14,945 nt of DNA from Clostridiales bacterium (lineage in GTDB: Bacteria > Bacillota > Clostridia > Oscillospirales > Oscillospiraceae), in NCBI GenBank assembly GCA_021205375.1, contig JAJPXR010000084.1:1-14945 (forward strand), read 5' to 3'. The position numbers and the translations under genes are program-made. Positions 6,211 through 14,945 of this stretch are shown here, in pieces. The notes beneath the pieces were generated by a model that saw only the letters and a list, made by a program, of their open reading frames with translations, did not search any database and was not told where the DNA came from. The number at the start of each line of letters is the position of its first letter. Positions within the stretch are counted from its first letter, which is position 1.

Positions 6211-7590
6211 GTGGAAGAAACCAATCGTACACAAGAGAACAAAATGGGCGTAGAGCCCATTAACAAGCTGCTGCTGACCATGGGCGTGCCGCTGATGCTG
6301 TCCATGCTGGTGCAGGCCTGCTACAACATCGTGGACAGTGTCTACGTGGCCCAGCTCAGCGAGGACGCGCTGACCGCAGTCTCCATGGCCTTTCCCATCC
6401 AGAACGTGATGATCGCCGTGTGCAGCGGCACCGGCGTGGGCATGAACGCCCTGCTCTCCCGCTCCCTGGGCGAGAAGGACTTCCGCAGCGCCAACCGCGC
6501 CGCCAACAACGGCGTATTCCTGGCCATTTGCAGCTATGCGGCCTTTGTGCTGGTGGGCCTGCTGGTGGCCCGGCCTTTTTACATGAGCCAAATCAGCTAT
6601 AACATGGACATCGTCAACGCCGGCGTGTCCTATATGACCATCGTCTGCTGTTGCAGCTTTGGCCTGTTCACCCAGATGACCTTCGAGCGGATGATGCAGG
6701 GCACCGGCCTGACCTTCTACACCATGATCACCCAGATGTCCGGCGCCATTGTCAACATCATTCTCGATCCCATGTTCATCTTCGGCATCGGCCCCTTCCC
6801 CCGGCTGGAAGTGGCGGGCGCGGCGGTGGCCACCTGCATCGGGCAGGTGGTGGCCGGTATCATGGCGCTGACCATGAACCAACTGCTGAACAAGGATGTT
6901 CACGTCAGCCTGCGGCAGGTGTTTCACCCCTCCGGGAACATCATCAAGCGCATTTACTACGTGGGTATCCCCTCCACCATCATGGCCTCCATCGGCAGCG
7001 TCATGTACTACGGCATGAACCTGATTTTGACCGGCTACGGCTCCACCGCCAGCGCGGTGTTCGGCGTGTACTACAAGCTGCAATCCTTCTTCTTCATGCC
7101 GGTGTTCGGCATGAACAACGCCCTGGTGCCTCTCATCGCCTACAACTACGGCGCACAGAAGCGGAGCCGGATGTTGCAGGGACTGAAAAGCGGCATGATT
7201 TTCGCCTTCATCATCATGTGTATCGGCACGGCAGCCTTCGAGACCATCCCTCAGGTGCTGCTGGGCATGTTCAACGCCAGCGAAAACATGCTGGAGATCG
7301 GCGTGCCCGCCCTGCGGACCATCGCCCTGAACTTCCCCGTGGCGGCGATCTGCATCGTGCTGGGCACCGTGTTCCAGGCCCTGGGCAAGGCGACCTACAG
7401 CGCCATCATCTCCCTGGGCCGTCAGTTGGTGGTGTTGCTGCCGGTGGCGTTCATTCTGGCAAAGATCGGCGGCCTGTCCCTGATCTGGTGGAGCTTCCCT
7501 ATCGCGGAGGTGGTCAGCCTGATTCTGACGCTGTACTTCTTCCGCCGCGTTTACCAGAACATCATCGTCCACGTGGAGGACCGGGTGTGA
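6211..7590 (+). CDS. MATE-family multidrug/cation efflux transporter
   Basis: A 459-residue inner-membrane protein of usual MATE length with about 12 hydrophobic segments in two halves. These exporters use a Na+ or H+ gradient to expel drugs or metabolites. Family features are the N-terminal MGVEPINKLLLTMGVP, MLVQACYNIVDSVYVAQL in helix 1, MQGTG in the first half, ILDPMFIFG after it, and the second-half repeat with YGMNLILTGYGSTA. The GTG at 6211 is chosen because AAAGGAG (6195-6201) lies 9 bases upstream; the upstream TTG at 6145 is the -35 box of the promoter. The gene is monocistronic by its promoter and terminator. No regulator gene is adjacent, and the substrate cannot be predicted. Confidence 0.93.
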   Translation: MEETNRTQENKMGVEPINKLLLTMGVPLMLSMLVQACYNIVDSVYVAQLSEDALTAVSMAFPIQNVMIAVCSGTGVGMNALLSRSLGEKDFRSANRAANNGVFLAICSYAAFVLVGLLVARPFYMSQISYNMDIVNAGVSYMTIVCCCSFGLFTQMTFERMMQGTGLTFYTMITQMSGAIVNIILDPMFIFGIGPFPRLEVAGAAVATCIGQVVAGIMALTMNQLLNKDVHVSLRQVFHPSGNIIKRIYYVGIPSTIMASIGSVMYYGMNLILTGYGSTASAVFGVYYKLQSFFFMPVFGMNNALVPLIAYNYGAQKRSRMLQGLKSGMIFAFIIMCIGTAAFETIPQVLLGMFNASENMLEIGVPALRTIALNFPVAAICIVLGTVFQALGKATYSAIISLGRQLVVLLPVAFILAKIGGLSLIWWSFPIAEVVSLILTLYFFRRVYQNIIVHVEDRV

Positions 7591-7614
7591 CCGGCGCAAC
7601 TTCCTTGTGATTCC

Positions 7615-7655
7615 AACCCTTCCCTCATCATGGGGGAAGGGTTTGGCGCTTTTCG
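7615..7655 (+). terminator. Probable terminator of the MATE gene
   Basis: AACCCTTCCC (7615-7624) pairs perfectly with GGGAAGGGTT (7634-7643). The T tract is displaced: TGGCGC separates the stem from TTTT. The hairpin begins 24 bases after the stop codon. Confidence 0.65.
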
Positions 7656-7750
7656 GGGAATTGCTGCGAAAACCGTTACAAACTGTCCACCAAAATCGGG
7701 GTGGCGCATAGTATAATTTGAGTGGTTCGTCGAATCCAGACGGATTTACT

Positions 7751-7769
7751 CAATTAGCAATGTGCAATG
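7751..7769 (+). repeat. Second copy of the GTGCAATG word
   Basis: CAATTAGCAATGTGCAATG differs from 5336-5355 only by one missing A. Here it is a single arm, about 20 bases before repeat copy B, without the matching inverted arm. Confidence 0.6.
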
Positions 7770-7787
7770 ATAGGTATTCTGTTGAAT

Positions 7788-7916
7788 CAGCCTTGTCGGT
7801 CATTCCAGCTATGGAAACCCCTCCACCATGCTTCGCATGGTCCCCCTCCGCCGTCAAGCGGCACTTCCGGGGCTTTTGCCCCTCCCTGCCCTTTCAGGGG
7901 AGGCGAGGGGGGTGCT
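7788..7916 (+). repeat. Dispersed palindromic repeat, copy B (core in inverted orientation)
   Basis: The left edge CAGCCTTGTCG (7788-7798) and right edge GGAGGCGAGGGGGGTGCT match those of the copy at 14404-14536 in the same direction. Inside are the hairpins ACCATGC/GCATGGT (7825-7841), GCCG/CGGC with GTCAAGC between, GGGGC/GCCCC and a CCCT/AGGG stem. The segment with CCGCCGTCAAGCGGCACTTCC words runs opposite to that of copies C and D relative to the edges. Confidence 0.8.
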
Positions 7917-8077
7917 CGGTTGCGGAACGGTACTTCTTCGTGGAAAGAGTGTACAGTATGAAATAAATATTTCCCATACAATCCGCCCATAAAGGCTAAA
8001 AGGGAGAGAATAGATGCCTTAAAAGCTGTTTTATGAACAAAGATTGTACTATATTGGGTAAAACGCAGGACAGCCGA

Positions 8078-8196
8078 CAAGCACTATCCCTCCTTGCCTC
8101 CGCCGTCAAGCGGCACTTCCGCTTCGCTCCCTGCCCTGAAAGGGGAGGAGGGCCGCCGCCTTTGGCGGTGGCGGAGGGGTTTCTGGCACATCGATT
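8078..8196 (-). repeat. Dispersed palindromic repeat, copy C
   Basis: Nearly identical over about 100 bases to the reverse complement of the copy at 14404-14536, from CAAGCACTATCCC to GGAGGGGTTTCT. It contains a 9-bp stem GCCGCCGCC (8152-8160) with GGCGGTGGC (8164-8172), and the outer CCTCCGCC and GGCGGAGG segments can pair to close the whole element. It ends about 30 bases before the GH25 ribosome site and faces opposite to copy B. Confidence 0.85.
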
Positions 8197-8236
8197 AGCA
8201 AAAAGAAACCTACATTGTAAAAGCGAGGTGCATTTC

Positions 8237-9181
8237 GTGCAGCAAACCAAACTCCACAACCGAATCAAACTGGCGCTCCGGGCGGCGTTGGTGCTGGCGC
8301 TGGCGGCGGTGTTCGCCGTCTTTTCCTCCGACGCGGTGAATGGCCGCTGGGCCTACTATCTGCCCACCACCATCACCGTCAACGGGGAGGAAGTGGTGGT
8401 CAACGAGGCGCTGGAGCAGAACGAATACACCGAAGAGGACTTCGCCCTGGGCGAGGACGGGCGGATGGTGTGCCTGACCAGCGGCTACCGGACGGGCATC
8501 GACGTATCCGCCCACCAGGGCGACATCGACTGGGAGGCCGTGGCCGCCGACGGCGTCAGCTTCGCCATGCTCCGGGTGGGCTTCCGGGGCTACGGCGCGG
8601 AGGGGACGCTGAACCTGGACGAATACTTCCTGCAAAACGCCCAGGCCGCGGTGGAAGCCGGGCTGGACATCGGCGTTTACTTCTTCTCCCAGGCCACCAG
8701 CGCAGAGGAGGCCGAGGAAGAGGCCGCCTTCGTGCTGGAGCAACTGGAGGGGCTGACCATCACCTTCCCCGTGGCCTACGACTGGGAGCTGATCGACGCT
8801 GAGGACTCCGGCGAGACCGGGGCACGCACTGACGACGTGGACGACGAGACCGCCGCCGCTTGCGCCGAGGCGTTCTGCGCCGCCATCACCCAGGCGGGGT
8901 ATCAGGCGGCCCTCTACGTCAACAACCAGACCGGCTATTTCTCCTACGATGACGCGCAGCTCCAGAGCTATTTCCTCTGGTACGCCGGATACGAGCAGAG
9001 CTATCCCGATTACTATTACGCCGTGGACCTGTGGCAGTACACCGAGAGCGGCGCCGTGGACGGCATCGTTGGCGGCGTGGATTTGAACATCTACCCCATC
9101 GACAGCGACCCCGCCGACAGTTCCGCTACCGGCGATGCAAGCAGCAGCTCCGCCTCCCTGGAAACGGAGGGCAGCGCATGA
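8237..9181 (+). CDS. GH25 lysozyme (N-acetylmuramidase), membrane-anchored or secreted
   Basis: A 314-residue protein that should cleave the muramyl beta-1,4 linkage of peptidoglycan outside the cell. A basic start and hydrophobic helix at about 12-29 act as signal or anchor; no lipobox cysteine is seen. The GH25 domain runs from about 86 to 290: GIDVSAHQGDIDW with Asp89, FAMLRVGFRGYG, IGVYFFSQA, and YDWE with Asp182 and Glu184, the catalytic acid position. The last about 25 residues are Ser/Asp-rich and disordered. The GTG at 8237 is chosen for the GAGG at 8225-8228; the open frame reaching back to 8033 runs through repeat C. Its TGA overlaps the hypF ATG (ATGA), an odd partner for a wall enzyme. 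Growth-related wall turnover is likely; a phage origin is not indicated by neighbours. Confidence 0.9.
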   Translation: MQQTKLHNRIKLALRAALVLALAAVFAVFSSDAVNGRWAYYLPTTITVNGEEVVVNEALEQNEYTEEDFALGEDGRMVCLTSGYRTGIDVSAHQGDIDWEAVAADGVSFAMLRVGFRGYGAEGTLNLDEYFLQNAQAAVEAGLDIGVYFFSQATSAEEAEEEAAFVLEQLEGLTITFPVAYDWELIDAEDSGETGARTDDVDDETAAACAEAFCAAITQAGYQAALYVNNQTGYFSYDDAQLQSYFLWYAGYEQSYPDYYYAVDLWQYTESGAVDGIVGGVDLNIYPIDSDPADSSATGDASSSSASLETEGSA

Positions 9182-11406
9182 AAACCCAATTCATCCAGGT
9201 GCTGGGCATGGTGCAGGGGGTGGGCTACCGCCCCTTCGCCGCCCGGCTGTGCGAGGAACTGGGCCTGACCGGCTCCGTGGCCAACAACGGCGGCATCGTG
9301 GAGCTGACCGTCACCGGGGAACCCTCCGCCCTGGACGCGCTGGCCCGGCGGCTGGCGGAGGACGCGCCCCCCAACGCCCGTGTGGACCGGGTGACGCGGG
9401 AGGACAGACCGCTGCAACGCTTTGACCGCTTCGCCATCGCCCCCAGCCGCACCAGCAGCGACCTTGCGCCGCTGCTGCCGCCTGACCTTCCCACCTGCCC
9501 CCGGTGCGCGGCGGAGCTGCGGGACCCGGCCAACCGGCGCTATCGCTACCCCTTTATCAGTTGTGTCTCCTGCGGCCCCCGGTACAGCATTCTGGAGGCG
9601 CTGCCCTATGACCGGCCCAACGTGACCATGGGGGACTTCCCCCTCTGCCCGGACTGTCAGCGGGAGTACACCGCCCTGGGGGACGTCCGCCGCCACGCCC
9701 AGACCATCGCCTGTCACAACTGCGGCCCGGTGCTGCTGCTGGACACGGCCCAGGGGCGGCAGGAGCGGGAGGACGCTCTGCAAACGGGAATCTCCCTGCT
9801 GCAAAAGGGGGGCATCGTGGCGGTGAAGGACATCGGCGGCTATCACCTGGCCTGTTTGCCCGGAGACGAGGCCGCCTGTCGGCGGCTGCGACAGCTCAAG
9901 GGCCGGGAGAAGAAGCCCTTCGCGGTGCTGTTTGCGGATGTCGAACAAATCCGGGGCTATTGCGCCCTCTCCCCGCAAGAAATCGACCTTTTACAGTCCA
10001 ACCCCCGGCCCATCGTGCTGCTGCGCAAGCGGCCGGGCAAGGACTTTGCCCCCGCCTGCTGCGGCGAGAGCCGGGAGATCGGGGCCATGCTGCCCTGCAA
10101 CCCCCTGCAAATTTTACTGGCGGAAGCCTGCGGCCCGCTGGTGATGACCAGCGCCAACCGCTCAGGGGAGCCGATGGTCATTGACGATGAGCAAATGTTG
10201 TCCTGGCTCGCCCAGGGACTGGACGGGGTGCTGTGGCACCGGCGACGCATCCTGACGCCGCTGGACGACTCCGTCACCCGCATCGTCTGCGGCGGGCCTC
10301 AGCTCTTTCGCCGGGCGCGGGGCTACGTGCCGGAGCCAATTTCCGTCCGGAGCGCAGGGGAACAGGTGATTTTCGCCGCCGGGGGAGACCTGAAAGCCTG
10401 CTTCTGTCTGTTGCAGGGGGAGCGGGCGTATCTCAGCCAGCACTTTGGCGACCTGGAGGACGTGGACGCCTGCGACACCCGGCAAAAAGAAATCAGCCGC
10501 ATGGAGCGGCTCACCGGCCTCCGGCCCACCCTGGCGGCGGTGGACCTGCACCCGGCCTATCTCTCCCGTCAGGGGGTGGAGGACCTGCCGGTGGTGGAGG
10601 TACAGCACCACCACGCCCACGCCGCCTCGGTGATGGCGGAGTGGAATCTGACCGGCCCGGTGCTGGGGGTGGCCTTCGACGGCACCGGCTACGGCACCGA
10701 CGGGGCCGTCTGGGGCAGCGAGTTTCTGCTGTGCCAGGGGCCGGAGTACCAGCGGGTGGGCCACCTGGACTATGTGACCCTGCTGGGAGGCGACGAGGGG
10801 GCCAGGAACGCCGACACCATCCTCTGCGGCTACCTGCGGCAGGCGGGGCTTTCCCGGCCCGACAGCCGGTTCCGCATGGTCGCCGCCGCGCTGGACCGGG
10901 GGCTGAACGCCGTCCGCTCCAGCTCCATGGGACGGCTGTTCGACGCCGCCGCCGCCCTGCTGGGCATTTGCATCTACAACGGCTACGAGGGGGAGTGCGC
11001 CATCGCGCTGGAGAACGCCGCCGCAGACGCTCCCACCTGTCCTGCCCTCGCCATGCCGGTGCGGGAGGAAAACGGCCAGCTTTTGGGGGACGCCGCCGGG
11101 CTTATCGCCCGGCTTTGGGCCGAAAAAAAGGGCGGGGGAGACCCCGCCGCGCTGGCCCTGGCGTTCCACCGGGCGCTGATTGAGTATGTTGTGCAGACCG
11201 CCTGCTGGGTCCGGGACCGCTTCGGCGTGACCCAAGTGGCCCTCTCCGGCGGCACCTTCCAGAACCGGCTGCTGCTGGAAGGGGCGCGCCAGGCGCTGGA
11301 GGAACAGGGCTTCGCCGTGTACTGGAACCAAAAGGTCCCCTCCGGGGACGGGGGCCTGTGTTTGGGACAGGCGTGGGTGGCGGCGCGGCGCGCTGTTAGC
11401 CGTTAG
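9178..11406 (+). CDS. hypF: Carbamoyltransferase HypF, [NiFe]-hydrogenase maturation
   Basis: A 742-residue protein of full HypF length. HypF uses carbamoyl phosphate and ATP to carbamoylate the C-terminal cysteine of HypE, the source of the CN ligands of [NiFe]-hydrogenase. Domains in order: acylphosphatase (1-90; VQGVGYRPF with Arg18, Asn36), zinc fingers with Cys107/110/129/132 and Cys157/160/179/182, a YrdC-like domain (about 200-385; KGREKKPFAV, TSANRSGEP), and a Kae1-like domain (about 395-740) with HHHAH at 477-481 and AFDGTGYGTDG. All key motifs are intact. The start ATG overlaps the GH25 stop, so translation is probably coupled; GGAGG lies within the lysozyme 3' end at 9164-9168, close upstream. 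No hypA-E or hydrogenase genes are in the window, so its partners must lie elsewhere. Confidence 0.95.
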   Translation: MKTQFIQVLGMVQGVGYRPFAARLCEELGLTGSVANNGGIVELTVTGEPSALDALARRLAEDAPPNARVDRVTREDRPLQRFDRFAIAPSRTSSDLAPLLPPDLPTCPRCAAELRDPANRRYRYPFISCVSCGPRYSILEALPYDRPNVTMGDFPLCPDCQREYTALGDVRRHAQTIACHNCGPVLLLDTAQGRQEREDALQTGISLLQKGGIVAVKDIGGYHLACLPGDEAACRRLRQLKGREKKPFAVLFADVEQIRGYCALSPQEIDLLQSNPRPIVLLRKRPGKDFAPACCGESREIGAMLPCNPLQILLAEACGPLVMTSANRSGEPMVIDDEQMLSWLAQGLDGVLWHRRRILTPLDDSVTRIVCGGPQLFRRARGYVPEPISVRSAGEQVIFAAGGDLKACFCLLQGERAYLSQHFGDLEDVDACDTRQKEISRMERLTGLRPTLAAVDLHPAYLSRQGVEDLPVVEVQHHHAHAASVMAEWNLTGPVLGVAFDGTGYGTDGAVWGSEFLLCQGPEYQRVGHLDYVTLLGGDEGARNADTILCGYLRQAGLSRPDSRFRMVAAALDRGLNAVRSSSMGRLFDAAAALLGICIYNGYEGECAIALENAAADAPTCPALAMPVREENGQLLGDAAGLIARLWAEKKGGGDPAALALAFHRALIEYVVQTACWVRDRFGVTQVALSGGTFQNRLLLEGARQALEEQGFAVYWNQKVPSGDGGLCLGQAWVAARRAVSR

Positions 11407-11440
11407 CAAGTTTCCCGCGAAAAAGCCCTTTTCCACAAAA

Positions 11441-11480
11441 ATCGCCTGTACACAGGGCCGAAGCCCCGCGTACAGGCGAT
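11441..11480. terminator. Shared terminator hairpin between convergent hypF and clpB
   Basis: ATCGCCTGTAC (11441-11451) pairs perfectly with GTACAGGCGAT (11470-11480), with GGGC/GCCC inside. On the minus strand it is followed by TTTTGTGG and a second AAAAGGGCTTTTT hairpin, which suits clpB; on the plus strand AGTCGTTTCTTC follows, a weaker T tract for hypF. Confidence 0.8.
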
Positions 11481-11511
11481 AGTCGTTTCTTCTGCTGTCA
11501 GGCGGCGGTTC

Positions 11512-14109
<2,598 letters not shown>

Positions 14110-14200
14110 ATTCGTCCAACTTCCTTCCTGACCCCACGGCCCAAAAGGGGAGGGGTCTTGCTTTTGATTTGCCCTTAGTATAGCCGGGAAGTGTGACATA

Positions 14201-14229
14201 ATTATGAACAAATGATGAATTTTTAGCAG
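14201..14229 (-). promoter_or_regulatory. Likely clpB promoter
   Basis: On the minus strand CTGCTA (14224-14229), a 17-base spacer and CATAAT (14201-14206). The -35 box lies inside the CIRCE arm, as a repressible promoter should. A better-looking -10 box, TATACT (14177-14182), has no good -35 box and would leave CIRCE upstream of the promoter, so it is the second choice. Confidence 0.55.
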
Positions 14230-14249
14230 TCTCCGGCTTTGAGTGCTAA
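14223..14249. promoter_or_regulatory. CIRCE operator (HrcA-binding site)
   Basis: TTAGCAGTC, nine bases, GAGTGCTAA matches the CIRCE consensus TTAGCACTC-N9-GAGTGCTAA at 17 of 18 arm positions with exact spacing. HrcA bound here would repress clpB until heat shock. The single mismatch is at 14229. Confidence 0.92.
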
Positions 14250-14351
14250 AAAATTCGGCGGTGGAAAGGCACCGCTTTGGGGAATTTTCCCTATAAACCG
14301 GCAGGAACCCCCAAAGGTTGCTAAATCCAGTCAAAAAATCACAGGCGGGCG

Positions 14352-14380
14352 TTGAGAAATCGGGGCGGGTGTGGTAATAT
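14352..14380 (+). promoter_or_regulatory. Candidate promoter of the DUF559 gene
   Basis: TTGAGA (14352-14357), a 17-base spacer and TAATAT (14375-14380). Transcription would start near 14387 and place repeat copy D in a leader of about 195 bases. Both boxes deviate from consensus. Confidence 0.45.
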
Positions 14381-14403
14381 AAACAGTAGTTGTCCCTTTA
14401 TAA

Positions 14404-14536
14404 CAGCCTTGTCGATGGTTGCAGCGAGAAACCCCTCCGCCACCGCCTGAAGGCGGCGGCCCTCCTCCCCTTTCAGGGCAGGGAGCGCAGCGGAAGTGCC
14501 GCTTGACGGCGGAGGCAAGGGGGATAGTGCTTGACA
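14404..14536 (+). repeat. Dispersed palindromic repeat, copy D
   Basis: It begins CAGCCTTGTCG like copy B and ends GGGATAGTGCTTGACA. It contains the 9-bp stem GCCACCGCC (14439-14447) with GGCGGCGGC (14452-14460), and is the reverse complement of copy C with few differences. It lies about 45 bases before the DUF559 start codon. Confidence 0.85.
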
Positions 14537-14581
14537 AATGGTGCAATTATTTTTCAAAACATGTCAGATAAGGTGCGAATC

Positions 14582-14944
14582 ATGGACAATTCAAAACCCT
14601 ATACCGGATATAATAAGGCATTAAAGGACAGAGCAAGGGTGCTACGGAAAAATATGACCCCGGAAGAAAGCCGCCTATGGTATGTTTTCCTAAAAGATTA
14701 TCCTGTAAAAGTGTACCGGCAAAGAGTGATTGATGGGTATATCGTTGATTTTTATTGTTCGATTGCAAAATTGGTAATAGAAATTGATGGAAGCCAGCAT
14801 TTTACAACGGAGGGGTTGGAATATGATTCCTTTCGCTCTGATTTGCTGGAGCAATATGGTCTGGAAGTGATTCGCTTCACAAATCGGGATATTAAGGAAC
14901 CTCTGATTAAATCTCACGCATCCCCCGAAATATGCTATAATAGA
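14582..14944 (+). CDS. DUF559 endonuclease-like protein (partial, runs off window)
   Basis: The frame is open for 121 codons to the window end with no stop. The pattern MTPEESRLW, YRQRVIDGYIVDFYC, LVIEIDGSQH and GLEVIRFTN is that of DUF559/Vsr-like PD-(D/E)XK nuclease-fold proteins; Asp56 and the Glu67-Ile-Asp69 group fit the catalytic core. The biological role of this family is not settled. The ATG at 14582 follows AAGGTG; an in-frame ATG at 14561 is possible. The gene is clearly more AT-rich than everything to its left (many AAA, TTA, ATA, GAT codons), which suggests acquisition by transfer. After NRDI the residues (KEPLIKSHASPEICYN) no longer look like the family, so a frameshift or divergent tail is possible; the missing 3' sequence would decide. 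Confidence 0.8.
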   Translation, partial: MDNSKPYTGYNKALKDRARVLRKNMTPEESRLWYVFLKDYPVKVYRQRVIDGYIVDFYCSIAKLVIEIDGSQHFTTEGLEYDSFRSDLLEQYGLEVIRFTNRDIKEPLIKSHASPEICYNR

Positions 14945-14945
14945 A

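Larger units (their letters stand above)
7591..8236. other. 646-base gap between MATE and GH25 genes, filled largely by repeats
   Basis: From left to right it holds the MATE terminator, an isolated TATAAT (7712-7717) without a good -35 box, the 19-base word shared with the pulA-esterase gap (7751-7769), repeat copy B, an AT-rich stretch of about 160 bases (7917-8077), repeat copy C and the GH25 ribosome site. Open frames across it are made of repeat sequence and I do not accept them. No convincing promoter for the GH25-hypF pair was found. Confidence 0.65.
14110..14581. other. Divergent region between clpB and the DUF559 gene
   Basis: This 472-base gap holds the clpB leader and promoter, the CIRCE operator, a likely plus-strand promoter for the DUF559 gene and repeat copy D inside that gene's predicted leader. 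I see no extra gene here. Confidence 0.7.

Noticed and set aside
7712..7717. Perfect TATAAT as promoter for the GH25-hypF pair
   Set aside because: No acceptable -35 box at 16-18 bases, no extended -10 TG, and it is more than 500 bases from the gene with repeats between.
7693..7717. Possible shared ancestry of 7693-7717 with 14357-14380 (AAATCGGGG followed by a TATAAT-like box)
   Set aside because: Only about nine exact bases agree and the flanks do not align, so chance is a sufficient explanation.
7718..8080. Small open frames on both strands between MATE and GH25 genes
   Set aside because: They consist mainly of repeat B sequence, lack ribosome sites and resemble no family.
7788..8196. 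CRISPR array from repeated GC-rich palindromes
   Set aside because: Copies are few, unequally spaced and inverted, with no uniform spacers and no cas genes.
8033..8236. N-terminal extension of the GH25 protein
   Set aside because: It translates through palindromic repeat C, and the signal-like helix follows only after the GTG at 8237.
14110..14334. N-terminal extension of ClpB
   Set aside because: It would read through the CIRCE operator and promoter; the conserved ClpB start is at 14109.
14931..14941. Extended -10 element TGCTATAAT at the window end
   Set aside because: It lies in the still-open DUF559 frame with no -35 box; it could be a promoter of the next gene, but the window stops here.

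Overview
The window looks like chromosomal DNA from a GC-rich member of the Bacillota, most likely a gut Clostridia of the Oscillospirales type. This is inferred from purine-rich AGGAGG-like ribosome sites, GTG starts, a CIRCE/HrcA heat-shock operator, a YkuD L,D-transpeptidase, a GH25 lysozyme, a type I pullulanase and an HPr of the clostridial type. No tRNA, rRNA, CRISPR array, transposase or phage gene is visible.

Layout, left to right: (1) a truncated copy of a dispersed palindromic repeat (1-53). (2) A minus-strand pair, a HAD phosphatase and an HPr phosphocarrier, read from two tandem promoters and closed by a strong terminator. (3) A membrane-anchored L,D-transpeptidase (minus), divergent from a type I pullulanase (plus), with one well-formed promoter for each in the gap. 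(4) An SGNH/GDSL esterase (plus), separated from the pullulanase by an AT-rich inverted repeat and followed by a terminator. (5) A MATE efflux pump (plus) with its own promoter and terminator. (6) A 646-base gap holding two oppositely oriented copies of the palindromic repeat. (7) A GH25 lysozyme whose stop overlaps the start of hypF (ATGA), so the two are probably translationally coupled. (8) Convergent clpB (minus), sharing a large terminator hairpin with hypF and carrying a CIRCE operator on its promoter. (9) A further repeat copy, then a visibly AT-rich DUF559 endonuclease-like gene cut by the window end.

Most genes are housekeeping or accessory-metabolic: sugar-phosphate regulation (HPr), alpha-glucan debranching, cell-wall remodelling (YkuD, GH25), efflux, hydrogenase maturation and protein disaggregation. 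They do not form one pathway. I found no convincing new multi-gene system. The most unusual signals are non-coding: a mosaic hairpin repeat family (four copies) in which the core is inverted between copies and stem sequences change while pairing is kept; a second small AT-rich repeat; and a shared TTGC(C/T)A -35 box with exactly 17-bp spacers at five promoters, plus a similar CTGCTA box inside the CIRCE operator of clpB.
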